Of a DNA stretch of 64,000 nt, positions 48,101 to 58,365 are shown in pieces. Numbering within the stretch: position 1 is the stretch's first letter; the number at the start of each line of letters is the position of its first letter. This DNA is from Eudorina sp. 2006-703-Eu-15. Lineage: Eukaryota > Chlorophyta > Chlorophyceae > Chlamydomonadales > Volvocaceae. The notes beneath the pieces are model-generated. The model was not told where the DNA came from. It saw only the letters and a list, made by a program, of their open reading frames with translations, and searched no databases. The position numbers and the translations under genes are program-made. The stretch is taken from positions 186,001 through 250,000 of the forward strand of contig BDSI01000075.1 of the NCBI GenBank assembly GCA_003117195.1. Reading direction: 5' to 3'.

Positions 48101-49021
48101 GCACGTGTTCCCATTCACATGTGAGAAATTATGGGTGGGGTCAACTTCCCAGATGCATGCAGGTATATACATATTGGGCTTGTGGAGCGCAGACAGGGAT
48201 ACGGTTCCTCTTGGCTGCAGGCTCCCGGGCCGCAGCTGGCCTGCAAAGCCCCAACCCGGGTGGCCTCGAGCGCTCGTGGCGAGACAGGCAAGCGCGCTCT
48301 GGCCTGTGGGTGCTTCACACACGTGCCCGCCGCCGGGTCCCGCACAGCTCCAGCCCCCATGGTGTACCGTGTCGCGGTCCGCGTCCGGCTTGGGTCCGCG
48401 ACCGGTTTCGAGCGGGTGTCATCCCTGGGGCTGTAGCCCCACGGGGTTCAGGCGTCCCGCATGTCCCCCGCGCATCGGGGTGCCTCACCTTGATGATCTT
48501 GGTGAGGTACTGACGGCCCTCATCGGAGGCGAGGAGGTGGCCCTCGCCGCAGGCGTAAACCACCTTGCTCTTCATGGTGTTAAACTGCATGAAGCAGGAT
48601 AATCAGTGTAGAGACGAGGACGGAGGTTGGGGGCGAGGGAGGAACGGAGGGAGCGGGAGGGAGGAGGAGCGCTGAGGCGGATCTCAGGCGCCAGGTGTTA
48701 CGTTCGTTGCGGGCGCAAGGCAGCATCGGTAGCATCGTCGGGCGTCAGCACGTTGATTGCACCTGACCGATATCGCCCCCTTCAGTGCGAGCAGGTTGCG
48801 GAAAATAGATAGGTACACACGTACGGCCGTATAGGGAAGTCTTACAGTCGGTGCACACCGATCATATTTACCAGATATTGTGTGTTCTCCAGCACACGGA
48901 GGGCCTCCTTGAGCTGCCCCAGCGACGGCGTTGGCGGTGCATTCTGCACCACCTGTCCCTCATTCGTTCCGACAACGCTTTGATTCATGTTCATGCCCTT
49001 CGTAAGCTGTGATGCTAACAT
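45157..49021 (-). CDS. MED27: Mediator complex subunit 27
   Basis: Eight exons join in phase: 48872-49021, 48489-48584, 47697-48018, 46838-47310, 46212-46349, 46021-46032, 45604-45905 and 45157-45376, giving 570 residues. MED27 bridges the head and tail of Mediator, linking activators to RNA polymerase II. The N-terminal helix PSLGQLKEALRVLENTQYL fits the family. The C-terminal domain carries LPGVFVANVLLEGPG, VFRRISALATRVLTYF, LRDVFSKRCAATGRLMAWDP, VPPIFR and VAAYHMHVAP, in the same order as plant MED27. A long Ala-rich insertion (about residues 120-320) makes it longer than the plant protein. The usual CxxC and the final Cys that would bind zinc are CxxT and Val here. The 12-nt exon 6 is predicted from strict borders and phase only. 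The start is the first in-frame ATG. Confidence 0.8.
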
Positions 49022-49501
49022 AAACACGCGTTGCCTTTGATGAACTGCAGAAATAGTTTTCGGGATCTGGCCATTACATCATGTAATATACCAAAAATGT
49101 TGCGTATAAACAAATGTCATGAACATTCGGACATAATGAATATTCACACAAAACTTGTACCAAATAGCGCAAAAGAAGACTTCGTTGGCCTTTGTTGAAA
49201 GTTACAACTGAAGTAACATCGAGCATGGTAACCTGGGCACTATTCTGCGACACGGAGAGTGTAGCTTCACCTTCGCAAGGCTGTGTGCAACCAAGCTAAC
49301 GGACGCCGTACGTCTATGAGATTTTTCTGTCTTAACACGTAGTTACCCGGATCCTCTTGGCACTCTTGTATCCCATACTACGGACAACGCTCCTGCCGCA
49401 GGGATCGCAAGAACACGCACAAGGATTGATTTGGGTAGTTCCACTATCATTTTGCACGGTGAATTTTGTTGTCTTAGGCCCCGGACAACAACACGTTAAA
49501 T
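49022..49501. promoter_or_regulatory. Shared divergent promoter gap, MED27 and CHLI
   Basis: Only 480 bases separate the two start codons, and the sequence is AT-rich next to the MED27 side. Both promoters and 5' UTRs must lie here. I see no clear TATA box or known light-responsive element. Confidence 0.45.
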
Positions 49502-52500
49502 ATGCAGACAATTCATGGCCAGCGGGCTTTCACGGCTGCCCGGCAATGCCGTGCCTTCCGTCAGCGGTCTGGGACGGCGCTAGTGGTGCGCGCGGCCGTT
49601 GCCGCTGCCCCTACGACTAGCGGTTCGAAAAAGCCAAGCTTCCCATTCGTCAAGATCCAAGGCCAGGAGGAGATGAAGCTTGCCCTGCTGCTGAACGTCG
49701 TCGACCCGAACATTGGCGGTGTGCTTATCATGGGCGACCGCGGCACGGGCAAATCAGTTGCGGTAGGTATCAAAGCACAAGGCGATCCCCGACGACGAGT
49801 TATGCGGAGGATTGGTCACTATCCCTAGCTTTAGACAAGGAACGGGTACCGCCCTCAACGGGAATGGAGTTGGATCAGCCTTGAAACTCATAGGGCAGCA
49901 ACGTGCAACTGTGTGGCAGGTTATGCGTGTGCATAGGAGAGCGCTTTCGGTGCCCGCGCGCCTGGCGTTGGCGCCTGTGTCCAACCGAAGACCCGCAGTA
50001 CCCCATCAGCAACTCGTAGGAGATCCGTACCATGCCATCGGTGTTTCAAGGTGGCGAGACGGCACACCCACACTTGCCCTGGTCCCGCAAAACATGCTCC
50101 ACGCCTGTGCCGTCTGCCTGTTGAGCCGCTATTTTAGTGTGCCCAGGGTCTTCACCTCAGTCAAACCATAGGTCCCGGTCCGCTAAACACTTCCCACTTC
50201 CATCACGGAAGTCTCAGTCCAGATCCCCGCGCCTGGACCGACACCAGCGACAACCCGGCCCCCCCCAACGTCCCAACCGCCAACCCCTCGACGCAGGTCC
50301 GCGCCCTTGTGGACTTGCTGCCCCTGATCGACGTGGTGGAGGGTGACCCGTTCAACTCCTCCCCCACCGACCCCAAGCTGATGGGCCCCGATGCGCTGGA
50401 CCGCTGGCGGCGTGGGGAGAAGCTGCCTGCCGCCCAGATGCGCACCCCGCTGGTGGGTTCCGCTGCCCGCCTTGCCCAGGCCGACGGGCACCAAGCCGGG
50501 CCAGGCGCTGCAGGGATACCGCTGTGGGGTGCCCCATAGTGTATGGGCACGTGCGTTCGTAATCGTTTCATGGTCAGGGACAGAGAGGACGGGTCCCGCC
50601 TGGGCGCGGCGTGTACAAAGCGTGCCCAAACCACTCATCGAACGTCCATTGCAACCAGCTCCCTTGCCGGGCCCCCATTGATACCACTGTTCCTTTACTG
50701 CCCCGGTCTCAGGTGGAGCTGCCCCTGGGCGCCACGGAGGATCGCATCTGCGGCACGATCGACATTGAGAAGGCGCTGACCCAGGGTGTGAAGGCCTACG
50801 AGCCGGGCTTGCTGGTGAGCGTGAGGGTGCTTGAAGGGCGCAGGGGACACGGGACGGAGTGGGCGCGCGAGCTGGGCTGCAGTGCGTGGCTCGTTATGTA
50901 TCAGGCCGTTTCCACGGCAATCACTGACGTTGCTGCTATCGGCGACGGCCGCACCTACAGGGGCCTTGACTGGGGAAGGCGAGGTTGCCGATCTTGCCGC
51001 AGCGAAGCGAGCACGTGTTGGCGGGTGTGGTTGGGCTCTGCCGCGATGGGGATTGGCCACCTGGGGCATGGCTTCCGCTTGCGCGAAGCATACCGCGTCA
51101 ATGGCAGCGCTGCATGACCGACGGACGCAGCGATGGGACCGCTGCCGCTCAGCTCACGGGAGTGTGACGGCTGGTCGCCCTACCGGCTGACTGCGCACGT
51201 GCTTCGACCGGCAAGGCAGCGCCGCTGGCAGATGACCGTTCGGCGCGACGGGCCACCCTCACAGTCTGGGTGATAAGGCTGCAAACTTGGTGTCGAGAGG
51301 GTCCGACACATTCAGAATGAGTCGGGGAACATGACGGCCCCGGGGCGCGGCGGGACAATTTCGCATGCCGGCCCTAGCGTGGCGCAGTTCAGCCTATTTG
51401 GCTGCCTGCATTTAGTTCATTTTAACGAGCACCTAGGCTCCTTGGGCTCCACATCCGGCCGTGCCCCGCGTCCGGATTCTTGCAGCGCACACACACAACG
51501 TGGCTCGCGGCTAAGTTCTCTTTACACACAACGTGGCCCCCTGCTTGCCAACTGGGCTCTGGTAGATGCGCACTGAACGAGTGAGGGTGCAGAGGACCCC
51601 ACGGATCGGGGTCTTAACTGATACATGCACATACAGCTGCCCCTCCGTTCCTACCCGGGGACCACACGCATGCCCGACGCACGCTTGCTCACCAGTCTTA
51701 GACACCTGGGCCCGGCACCGCTCCACTGCAACCCGTTCTGGGGCCCGACCCGCCTCGAGGCCTCGACCCGTGGGTCTCATGGCGCCAGCCTCGGTACGAC
51801 CCGGCGCGCCCGCCTGTTTCCACCATCTTGCCTCACGATCCCGGCCCCGCGGCCCCAAGGTCCCGTTCAGCACCCCTACCATGACTGGGGTCGGGGATGT
51901 TGGCAAACACAGTGCAAAACTGGCTGAATGACATGGCACACTCTTACCTGACGCCTCGCAGGCCAAGGCCAACCGCGGCATCCTATACGTGGATGAGGTG
52001 AACCTGCTGGATGACGGCCTGGTGGACGTGGTCCTGGACTCGTCCGCCTCGGGCCTGAACACGGTGGAGCGCGAGGGTGTGTCCATCGTGCACCCCGCCA
52101 AGTTCATCATGATCGGGTCGGGCAACCCGGCGGAGGGCGAGCTGCGGCCGCAGCTGCTGGACCGCTTCGGCATGAGCGTCAACGTGTCCACGCTGCAGGA
52201 CACAAAGCAGCGCACCCAAATGGTGCTGGACCGGTGGGTGCTGCTCATGGCTCTAAGGGTATGTTGCGGGCCCAGCGTGTAGGCCCGGTCCGCCCCCAGT
52301 AAGCCGGATGGCGGGATGGGTACCGGCGGGAGGAAGGGGGCCCAGCTGGCATTGGCGAGGGTGTGGGCGTGACAGGGTGGGGCGCGGGGATCGGGCTGAC
52401 AGGGGCGGGAAGCTTCACCAGACGTCAATGCTCGGACACAGGAGGGCACTACTGAAGGACACTCGGGGGCCAGGCGTTGCGCGCGGTGCGTGGGGGCGTC

Positions 52501-53454
52501 CAATGGTTGGCCTCGCCCATGGCTGCTGCGCGCGTGCCTCGACCTTTAGCGCCAGCGATGATGTGGACGCTGATGACCGGTAGCGTCATCCCGTTCGTTA
52601 CGCCCCGCTCCTCGCCTACCTGTAACCACGCAGGATGGCGTACGAGGCGGACCCGGACGCCTTCTCCGCCACGTGCAAGGCTGAGGAGGAGCAGCTGACA
52701 ACGAAGCTGCAGGCCGCCCGTGACCGCCTCAAGAAGGTCAAGATCAGCAACGAGCTGCAGGTACGCGACATGCCCACTTGTGCAGTACAGTTCGAGTTCC
52801 TAAACATCACAATCTCAATACGCACGCACGACTCGGTCTTGCGCGTTTGGCCCAAACGGGTTTTGGATGGGACGACGCGAACTCAACCATGCATCCTGCC
52901 TCCTGTGTTGGTTAAATACGGCGACGTAAGAACCACGCGCAAAAAGCTGCGTGTCGTTTTACTGCGCTGAGAACCAACAGCCGCACCTCTTCTGGCAGAA
53001 CTCTTGCATCTTACCCTTGCTCCCTTTCCCCCTGCGTACCACCCCTGGCGGCCTCCGCTCTAAAACCCAAACCCAGATCCTGATCTCGGACATCTGCTCG
53101 CGCTTGGACGTGGACGGCCTCCGTGGCGACATCGTGATCAACCGGGCGGCCAAGGCGCTGGTGGCGTTCGAGGGGCGCACCGAGGTGAAGCTGGAGGACA
53201 TCGACCGGGTTATCTCGTCGTGCCTCAACCACAGACTCCGCAAGGACCCGCTGGATCCGATTGACAACGGCACCAAGGTCAGGGTGCTGTTCAAGCGGCT
53301 GACGGACCCCGAGGTGCAGCGCCGGGAGGCCGAGGCCGCCAAGGCCAGGGAGGAGGCCGCCAAGAAGGCCAAGGAGGGCGGCGCCGCAGCGGGGGCGAAC
53401 CGCCCGGCGGGAGCCAAGGCGGGGGCGTGGTCAGGCCTGCCGCCGCGGCGATGA
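49502..53454 (+). CDS. CHLI2: Magnesium chelatase subunit I (CHLI2-like)
   Basis: Six exons join in phase: 49502-49762, 50297-50452, 50713-50814, 51962-52233, 52634-52760 and 53077-53454, giving 431 residues. With CHLD and CHLH it inserts Mg into protoporphyrin IX in the chloroplast; CHLI is the AAA+ ATPase ring. After a transit peptide of about 45 residues come [18 protein letters not shown], Walker A GDRGTGKS, the insert [15 protein letters not shown], Walker [13 protein letters not shown], sensor and Arg-finger region [19 protein letters not shown], and a C-terminal helical domain. The C-terminal tail has a charged Ala/Lys-rich extension ([17 protein letters not shown]), which is why I favour the second isoform over CHLI1. 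Isoform naming rests on memory of the algal family. Intron 3 exceeds 1.1 kb. Confidence 0.93.
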
Positions 53455-55612
53455 GCGCCAGCGGCAGTTGGTAGCCGATAGGGATGGGTTGGTTGGGGTG
53501 GATGGCGCTGTCGGGAGTCTCGTGAAGTGCGCTGAGGGAGAGCGCGGGGTGGAGGGCTCGAGCGAGCGGGTGTTTCGGGGATGTGTCACGGGATATCTCA
53601 GGCGGGTGCTGTCGTGGGGGTTCTGCAGCGGGTTTGAATGGGTACAAGGGGGTGCGGCACTGCGTCAGGGGGATTCCGGGTCTAGGGTTTGTGACTTCGG
53701 CTTGAGTGACTTGCCTGCGCGTGTGTGCCTGACATTGAGGGGATCGCCGGTCGATGGGGTCGACTAGGTGCCCCTGTCCTAGGTACCAAGGCATGGTTGC
53801 AGGGGATATGTATCTGACTGAGTCGTCCAGCGGTGGCGCCGCTCGTTTTCAGTACCGTGGGATCGGGTCGGGTCTCACAGGGCCGAGGCGACAAGAGTCA
53901 TGTTGCGGAGGTTGCGGCGTGGTTCGTTGGTGCTTACTCGACAGTACTTGAAAGGCTGGACGCGGCGTGCCGCTGACATGGGAAATGGAACAAGGGAATT
54001 GTGCGACCAGTGCGTGCGTGCGGCATGGTGGGGATTCATGCGACTGAAATTTTGAACGGCTTGCCCTGGACGTCGTGCCCCGGTGCTCCGAGTGCCACCG
54101 GTGTATGCACGGGGACCCATCGAAGATGACGTACTCCTGTAAAAGAGAGGAAGGAGCCGCCTCGTTGAAGTTCGTACTTAATACGGTGCATGTACTGCCA
54201 TCACTCCAGGCGACCAACAGGTCAGCAGCACTGGCTAGCGAACGATGTCGGCAGATGCTGCGGGCCATGTCGCCCTGCACTCCGCGCCGTCTTCTGTCTT
54301 CCAGGGAATCCGCTGTTCGACTGCCGTTAGACTGCACACAATGATATGCGCGCTTGTGACGCGGTGTCTTCTGTTGACGTTCAGTGTACAAGCCGTCAAA
54401 ACAAACGTGAAGAGCAGCACCCTGTAGGAAGTGCTGATCCGCCTCCCTGTCAATCATACCTTGTCAATCATCGGCCCGTGCCGAGATCGGGCCTGCTCGT
54501 GCAGACAGCTCTCCTAACCTGGCACAGCACCAACTGCTATGGTCATCACTTGGCATCTGCAGCACCCAGGCGGTTCACGACAGTATTTCATTGTATCGTT
54601 CAGGACGTCGAACACAGTCGACCACCGCCAACATAACCCTCCAGCGTGAGGCTGCGGGAGGGGATGTCATGCAGGCAAGCAACGGGCACACCATCCAGGC
54701 CCAAAGTCGCGACAGTGCACCGTCAAGCTACGCTGTGCCCACGACTCAACCAGGGCATCGGCCTTCAATGTGCGCCCCCATGTGTATTCCACCAACCTTA
54801 CGGCATCACAGCCCGCAGCAGCAATTCCTGGAAACCCCACCAGCGATGACGTCCGTCTCCACTACCCGCTGATTCGCAACACGCACACTGCCCTGACGGG
54901 TCCACCACCCACCACCGATTGCACTCTTTCAGCAACGGCGCCAGGCACCCCGGCCTGGGGGACGGCTCCAAGCGTGGCACCATGCGCCCACGCGAGACCC
55001 AAATTCGGCCTGGCCCGCACCGGTCTCCCTTGCATGTCGAGGATACGTCAGAACGTCTGCCACTGTTTCCCCGAACTGCTGTTTGTTGGCGACAGTCTAC
55101 TGCGCATCAGTACAGCCATCTCAGCCGCACTCGCGGGTCCAGATGCCCGCAGTGGCACGCGGCGTCCAGGACTCCGCGGGTCCAGCTAACCCTCGCGTGC
55201 ACCATCTGACGTTACCGCCTCTGCTTTTGTTCCCCCTTGCAAGTGTTACCAACCCAGGACTAATACCTCGCTGTCAGGGCTGCCCAACCACAACCATCAG
55301 CCCGCTCCCCAGATGCGGGAACAGGCGTCCCCTGCGGCGCTGCCGCCTCAGGTGCGTAACCAGCGAGACCCCAGCAGCGGCTGATAACTGTCTGCTGGAC
55401 GCGCTGCCATGGAATCGATTGCCCAACTAGCAATACCAAGGCAACTGTGCCGAACCGTTCCCCAAGTAGGGTATTCCTGCTGAAGCTCGGCAGCCGCGCC
55501 TAGGGTCACCGGCCATCATGCATATCAACTCTAACCACCGTATTCCCTCTCCCTTACTTCAAGACCCTCCCTCCCCATCACCTCTCCCCGCTACCTGTTC
55601 ACAGTCAAGGCT
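53455..55612. other. Spacer between convergent CHLI and CPP1-like genes
   Basis: This 2.2-kb stretch holds both 3' regions. A TGTAA near 54136 could end the CHLI transcript. Several open frames (up to about 200 codons on the minus strand at 53849-54457) show no family likeness or splice logic. Confidence 0.4.
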
Positions 55613-57307
55613 TTACTTCAGGTACACGTTAGCAATGCCCACCACCATCACCACCAGGAATGCTCCCACTTGCCGAAGCTGCGACCCTAGCACTGCCGCG
55701 AGGGGTGTCGTCAGCGCCGCCATGAGCTGTGCAGCCGTTCCGGGTAGGCGAGGGTCAGACGGCAAGCGAGAAGGTTAGAATGATGCACGAGGAGGCAACG
55801 TGGAGGACAACAACAACAGGGCTGCTGTTCCCCAGATGATTCCCAAGCGTGAAATAGTCCCAAGCGCGAGCGTTTTGTAATCCACATGTCCCCATCACTA
55901 GCGCACTCTTACCCCGCACGCCGCAGCCAGGACGATGACCGTTGTGAGGATGGCACCCACAATGGGGTTGCCGCCAAAGAAGGGCCCCTCGGGATCCCGC
56001 TTTACGCGCTTCTGTTGGTACTTGTACACCGAGTATGCGAACGCGGCGGCCAGCGGGAAGGACTGGTCCGTCGAGAACATGGCCCTGCGATGTGACGTGA
56101 TGCGATGTGGCGTGATCCTCGTCATGGAGTGCGGTGTGGAATCCGGTGGAAGGTTTCCGGTCAGCATAACCAGACTACTGCCGCAAACACATGGAACCCG
56201 TAACGGCGTAACTGCCCGTTCTGGTCATGATTCTTAATTCGGTGGCACATTGACAGTCGCCGCTGTTCGCAGCGCACAAGCGAGGTGAGACTCGTGAAAA
56301 CCGGGGTAGTCAGCGGTTGCCCGCATGATTGGCGATGTATGACCGACCCATTTCACACAAGCCCGTGCACGATGAACACCCGACAACCAGACCACGTGCG
56401 CGGCCTGCGTGCCAACTGACCAGAGTGCCAACGCCGCGAAGACGGAACCCTCGTTGATCAGCGTCCGTATGGTGATGGTTGGATCGATCAGGTCGTTGAT
56501 CTTCTTGTCCCAGGAAGCCTTCGCCTGGCCCACGATGTCGCCTCGTCGCCCCGTCCGGATCGGCTGAAATCCGAACTTGTGTCGGGTTTTCAACTTCTCC
56601 TGTGGTGTGCAAAGGGAGCCCCCGTGAGTTTTTGTGTCGGGTTTTCAACTTCTCCTGTGGTGTGCAAAGGGAGTCCCCCTGCCGTGGAGTCCTTTAGGAG
56701 GCCATTTCCCAGCTCTTCTCGACCTCCCTCCCCTGTAGTCTCGTGAGACATAAAGGACCCGTACCTGGATAACGGTATCAAACGCGAGCTCCACCGCTTC
56801 CCTGCTTGGCTCGTGCCACTTGTAAAGCTCATAAAGGTAATTCCGTGCATCCTGGATCTCCTCAAAGCCAGCATCGCGGCCAAGGCCAAGCAACCTGAAA
56901 AGTCGCGAGGTGTTTCAGCATCCAGGGCGCACCTCAAACCGTACACAATCATGCGCTAAATTACCTGTAAGGGTCGCGTTCTTTCAAGCGGGGGAAAGGC
57001 TTGTAATCCTGGCCCTGAACGCGCTGTTGTTCTTCAGGCGACGACGCGTCGAATGCCGCAGACGCCGAAGGCGGGTGCGGCAGCGCTGTATGCAGCCGAC
57101 TATGATACCTACAGTATAGAACGAATCATGTGTTAGATCAATAGCTCAGCAAAAACAACGAACTGATGGCCAAGCGCCGTCAACTGCCCTATCTTGCTGG
57201 GTCAGCAAAGTTTTGAGCAGTCACCTTGAGAACTGTGGTGTGCGGCTGATCGGACGGCTACAGCACGGCCTGCTTTGGCCCGCGCTGAAGCGGCCCAAAC
57301 TTTGCAT
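55613..57307 (-). CDS. CPP1-like chloroplast membrane protein with J-like domain (DUF3353)
   Basis: Six exons join in phase: 57225-57307, 56965-57108, 56765-56894, 56421-56599, 55913-56084 and 55613-55726, giving 273 residues. The start MQSLGRFSAGQSRPCCSRP is a typical algal transit peptide. Next comes a J-like domain without an HPD motif: KERDPYRLLGLGRDAGF, EEIQDARNYLYELYKW and REAVELAFDTVIQ. Three or four membrane segments follow (FAALALWAMF, NPIVGAILTTVIVLAAACG, VGAFLVVMVGIANVYL). This is the layout of CPP1/CDF1, which protects the light-dependent protochlorophyllide oxidoreductase in plants. The intron 3 acceptor sits in a 55-bp tandem duplication, so two identical acceptors exist; only the downstream one keeps frame. 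Function in this alga is inferred from family. Confidence 0.85.
56577..56680. repeat. 55-bp tandem duplication carrying a splice acceptor
   Basis: Positions 56577-56625 and 56632-56680 match nearly base for base, with period 55. On the minus strand each copy contains CACCACAG/GAGAAG, the acceptor and first codons of exon 4 of the CPP1-like gene. Confidence 0.9.
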
Positions 57308-58365
57308 AGCTTCTCGTCGGTGCACGTAAGAGAACAGCGGCTGACGCTAGATCCAATATGCAGCAAATTGAATTCACCTGGGTGAAAAGATCTGGCCCTA
57401 TGTTGTTGTAAGTGTCTTGCGAACAGTAATATGCCGTACGCTGCTGGAAAACGCGTTAAAATGCGGAGCAAACCCGGCAATTCCGCGTATTTTAACATGA
57501 GTGTGGTAGTAAAATTTAACTCTTTGTTTATTCCGTGGGCCGTATTCGCTATTGGACTTGCCGCATCCATGGGCAGAAGTTGACAGTCATGAATTGCGAT
57601 CAAATAATTACCCCATTGTAATTTGCGCGTAAATTTATTGCCTCACCGAACAGACAAGATTGCATAGGCGGTTGTTTGTCGTTGGCGCAAACGGTCTCTC
57701 AAGAGACTGTAAACCGCGCAAGGCCAGGCACACTCGGCCATTGCATTCATGGGTTCTTATCACCTTAACTCCGCAGCGGAGATTCATGAATACCTAGGTA
57801 GTTCGACCCAGGGTTCCATGCACGCCCAGCTGCTGCGTCGGTTGAGGGTTGAGGTGTCGCTCACATCGCTTTGTAGAATGCCGGCGTCGCCGCCGAAACC
57901 GGAATCGGATATGTCGAGACCGCGGCAGGTAACAAAGGCCAGCAAAAAGTTACCATTATGATGCAGCCATTTCCAGAAGCGTGACCAGAAATGCACCCAT
58001 ACGTACCCCAAACACTGCACAGTGTTCTTGTTCCGGGAGACCTCACGACCGATAACCAAAAACCCGGAGGGTATCGAGAGCATTTGCCAAAGCTCTTCCG
58101 CCTCGCGCAAGTTCAAACATGATCAACTATCACAATTATCGTACACGGCTCTGCGAGCCGATACACCAGGCAGAACTGACACAGCTTGCCTGTAATGACC
58201 ACCCATGTCGCTCTATGCCCTCACCCACAACGTACGTCCAGGAGCAGAAAGGCGCCCGCCACGTCATCTGGCCATGACCGTTTCGACGGCGCTCACTGCA
58301 CCGGCGAAAAAGTTCACGACCATACACACACGCTGGCCTGAAATCCCACACTCTGCAGAACCCTC
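57308..58365. other. Spacer between HslU 3' end and CPP1-like 5' end
   Basis: Both flanking genes are on the minus strand, so this gap is the HslU 3' UTR plus the CPP1-like promoter. It is AT-rich around 57400-57660. No coding sequence is seen. Confidence 0.45.

Noticed and set aside
53849..54457. 202-codon minus-strand open frame after CHLI
   Set aside because: It has no domain and no splice context, and lies in the 3' region shared by two convergent genes.
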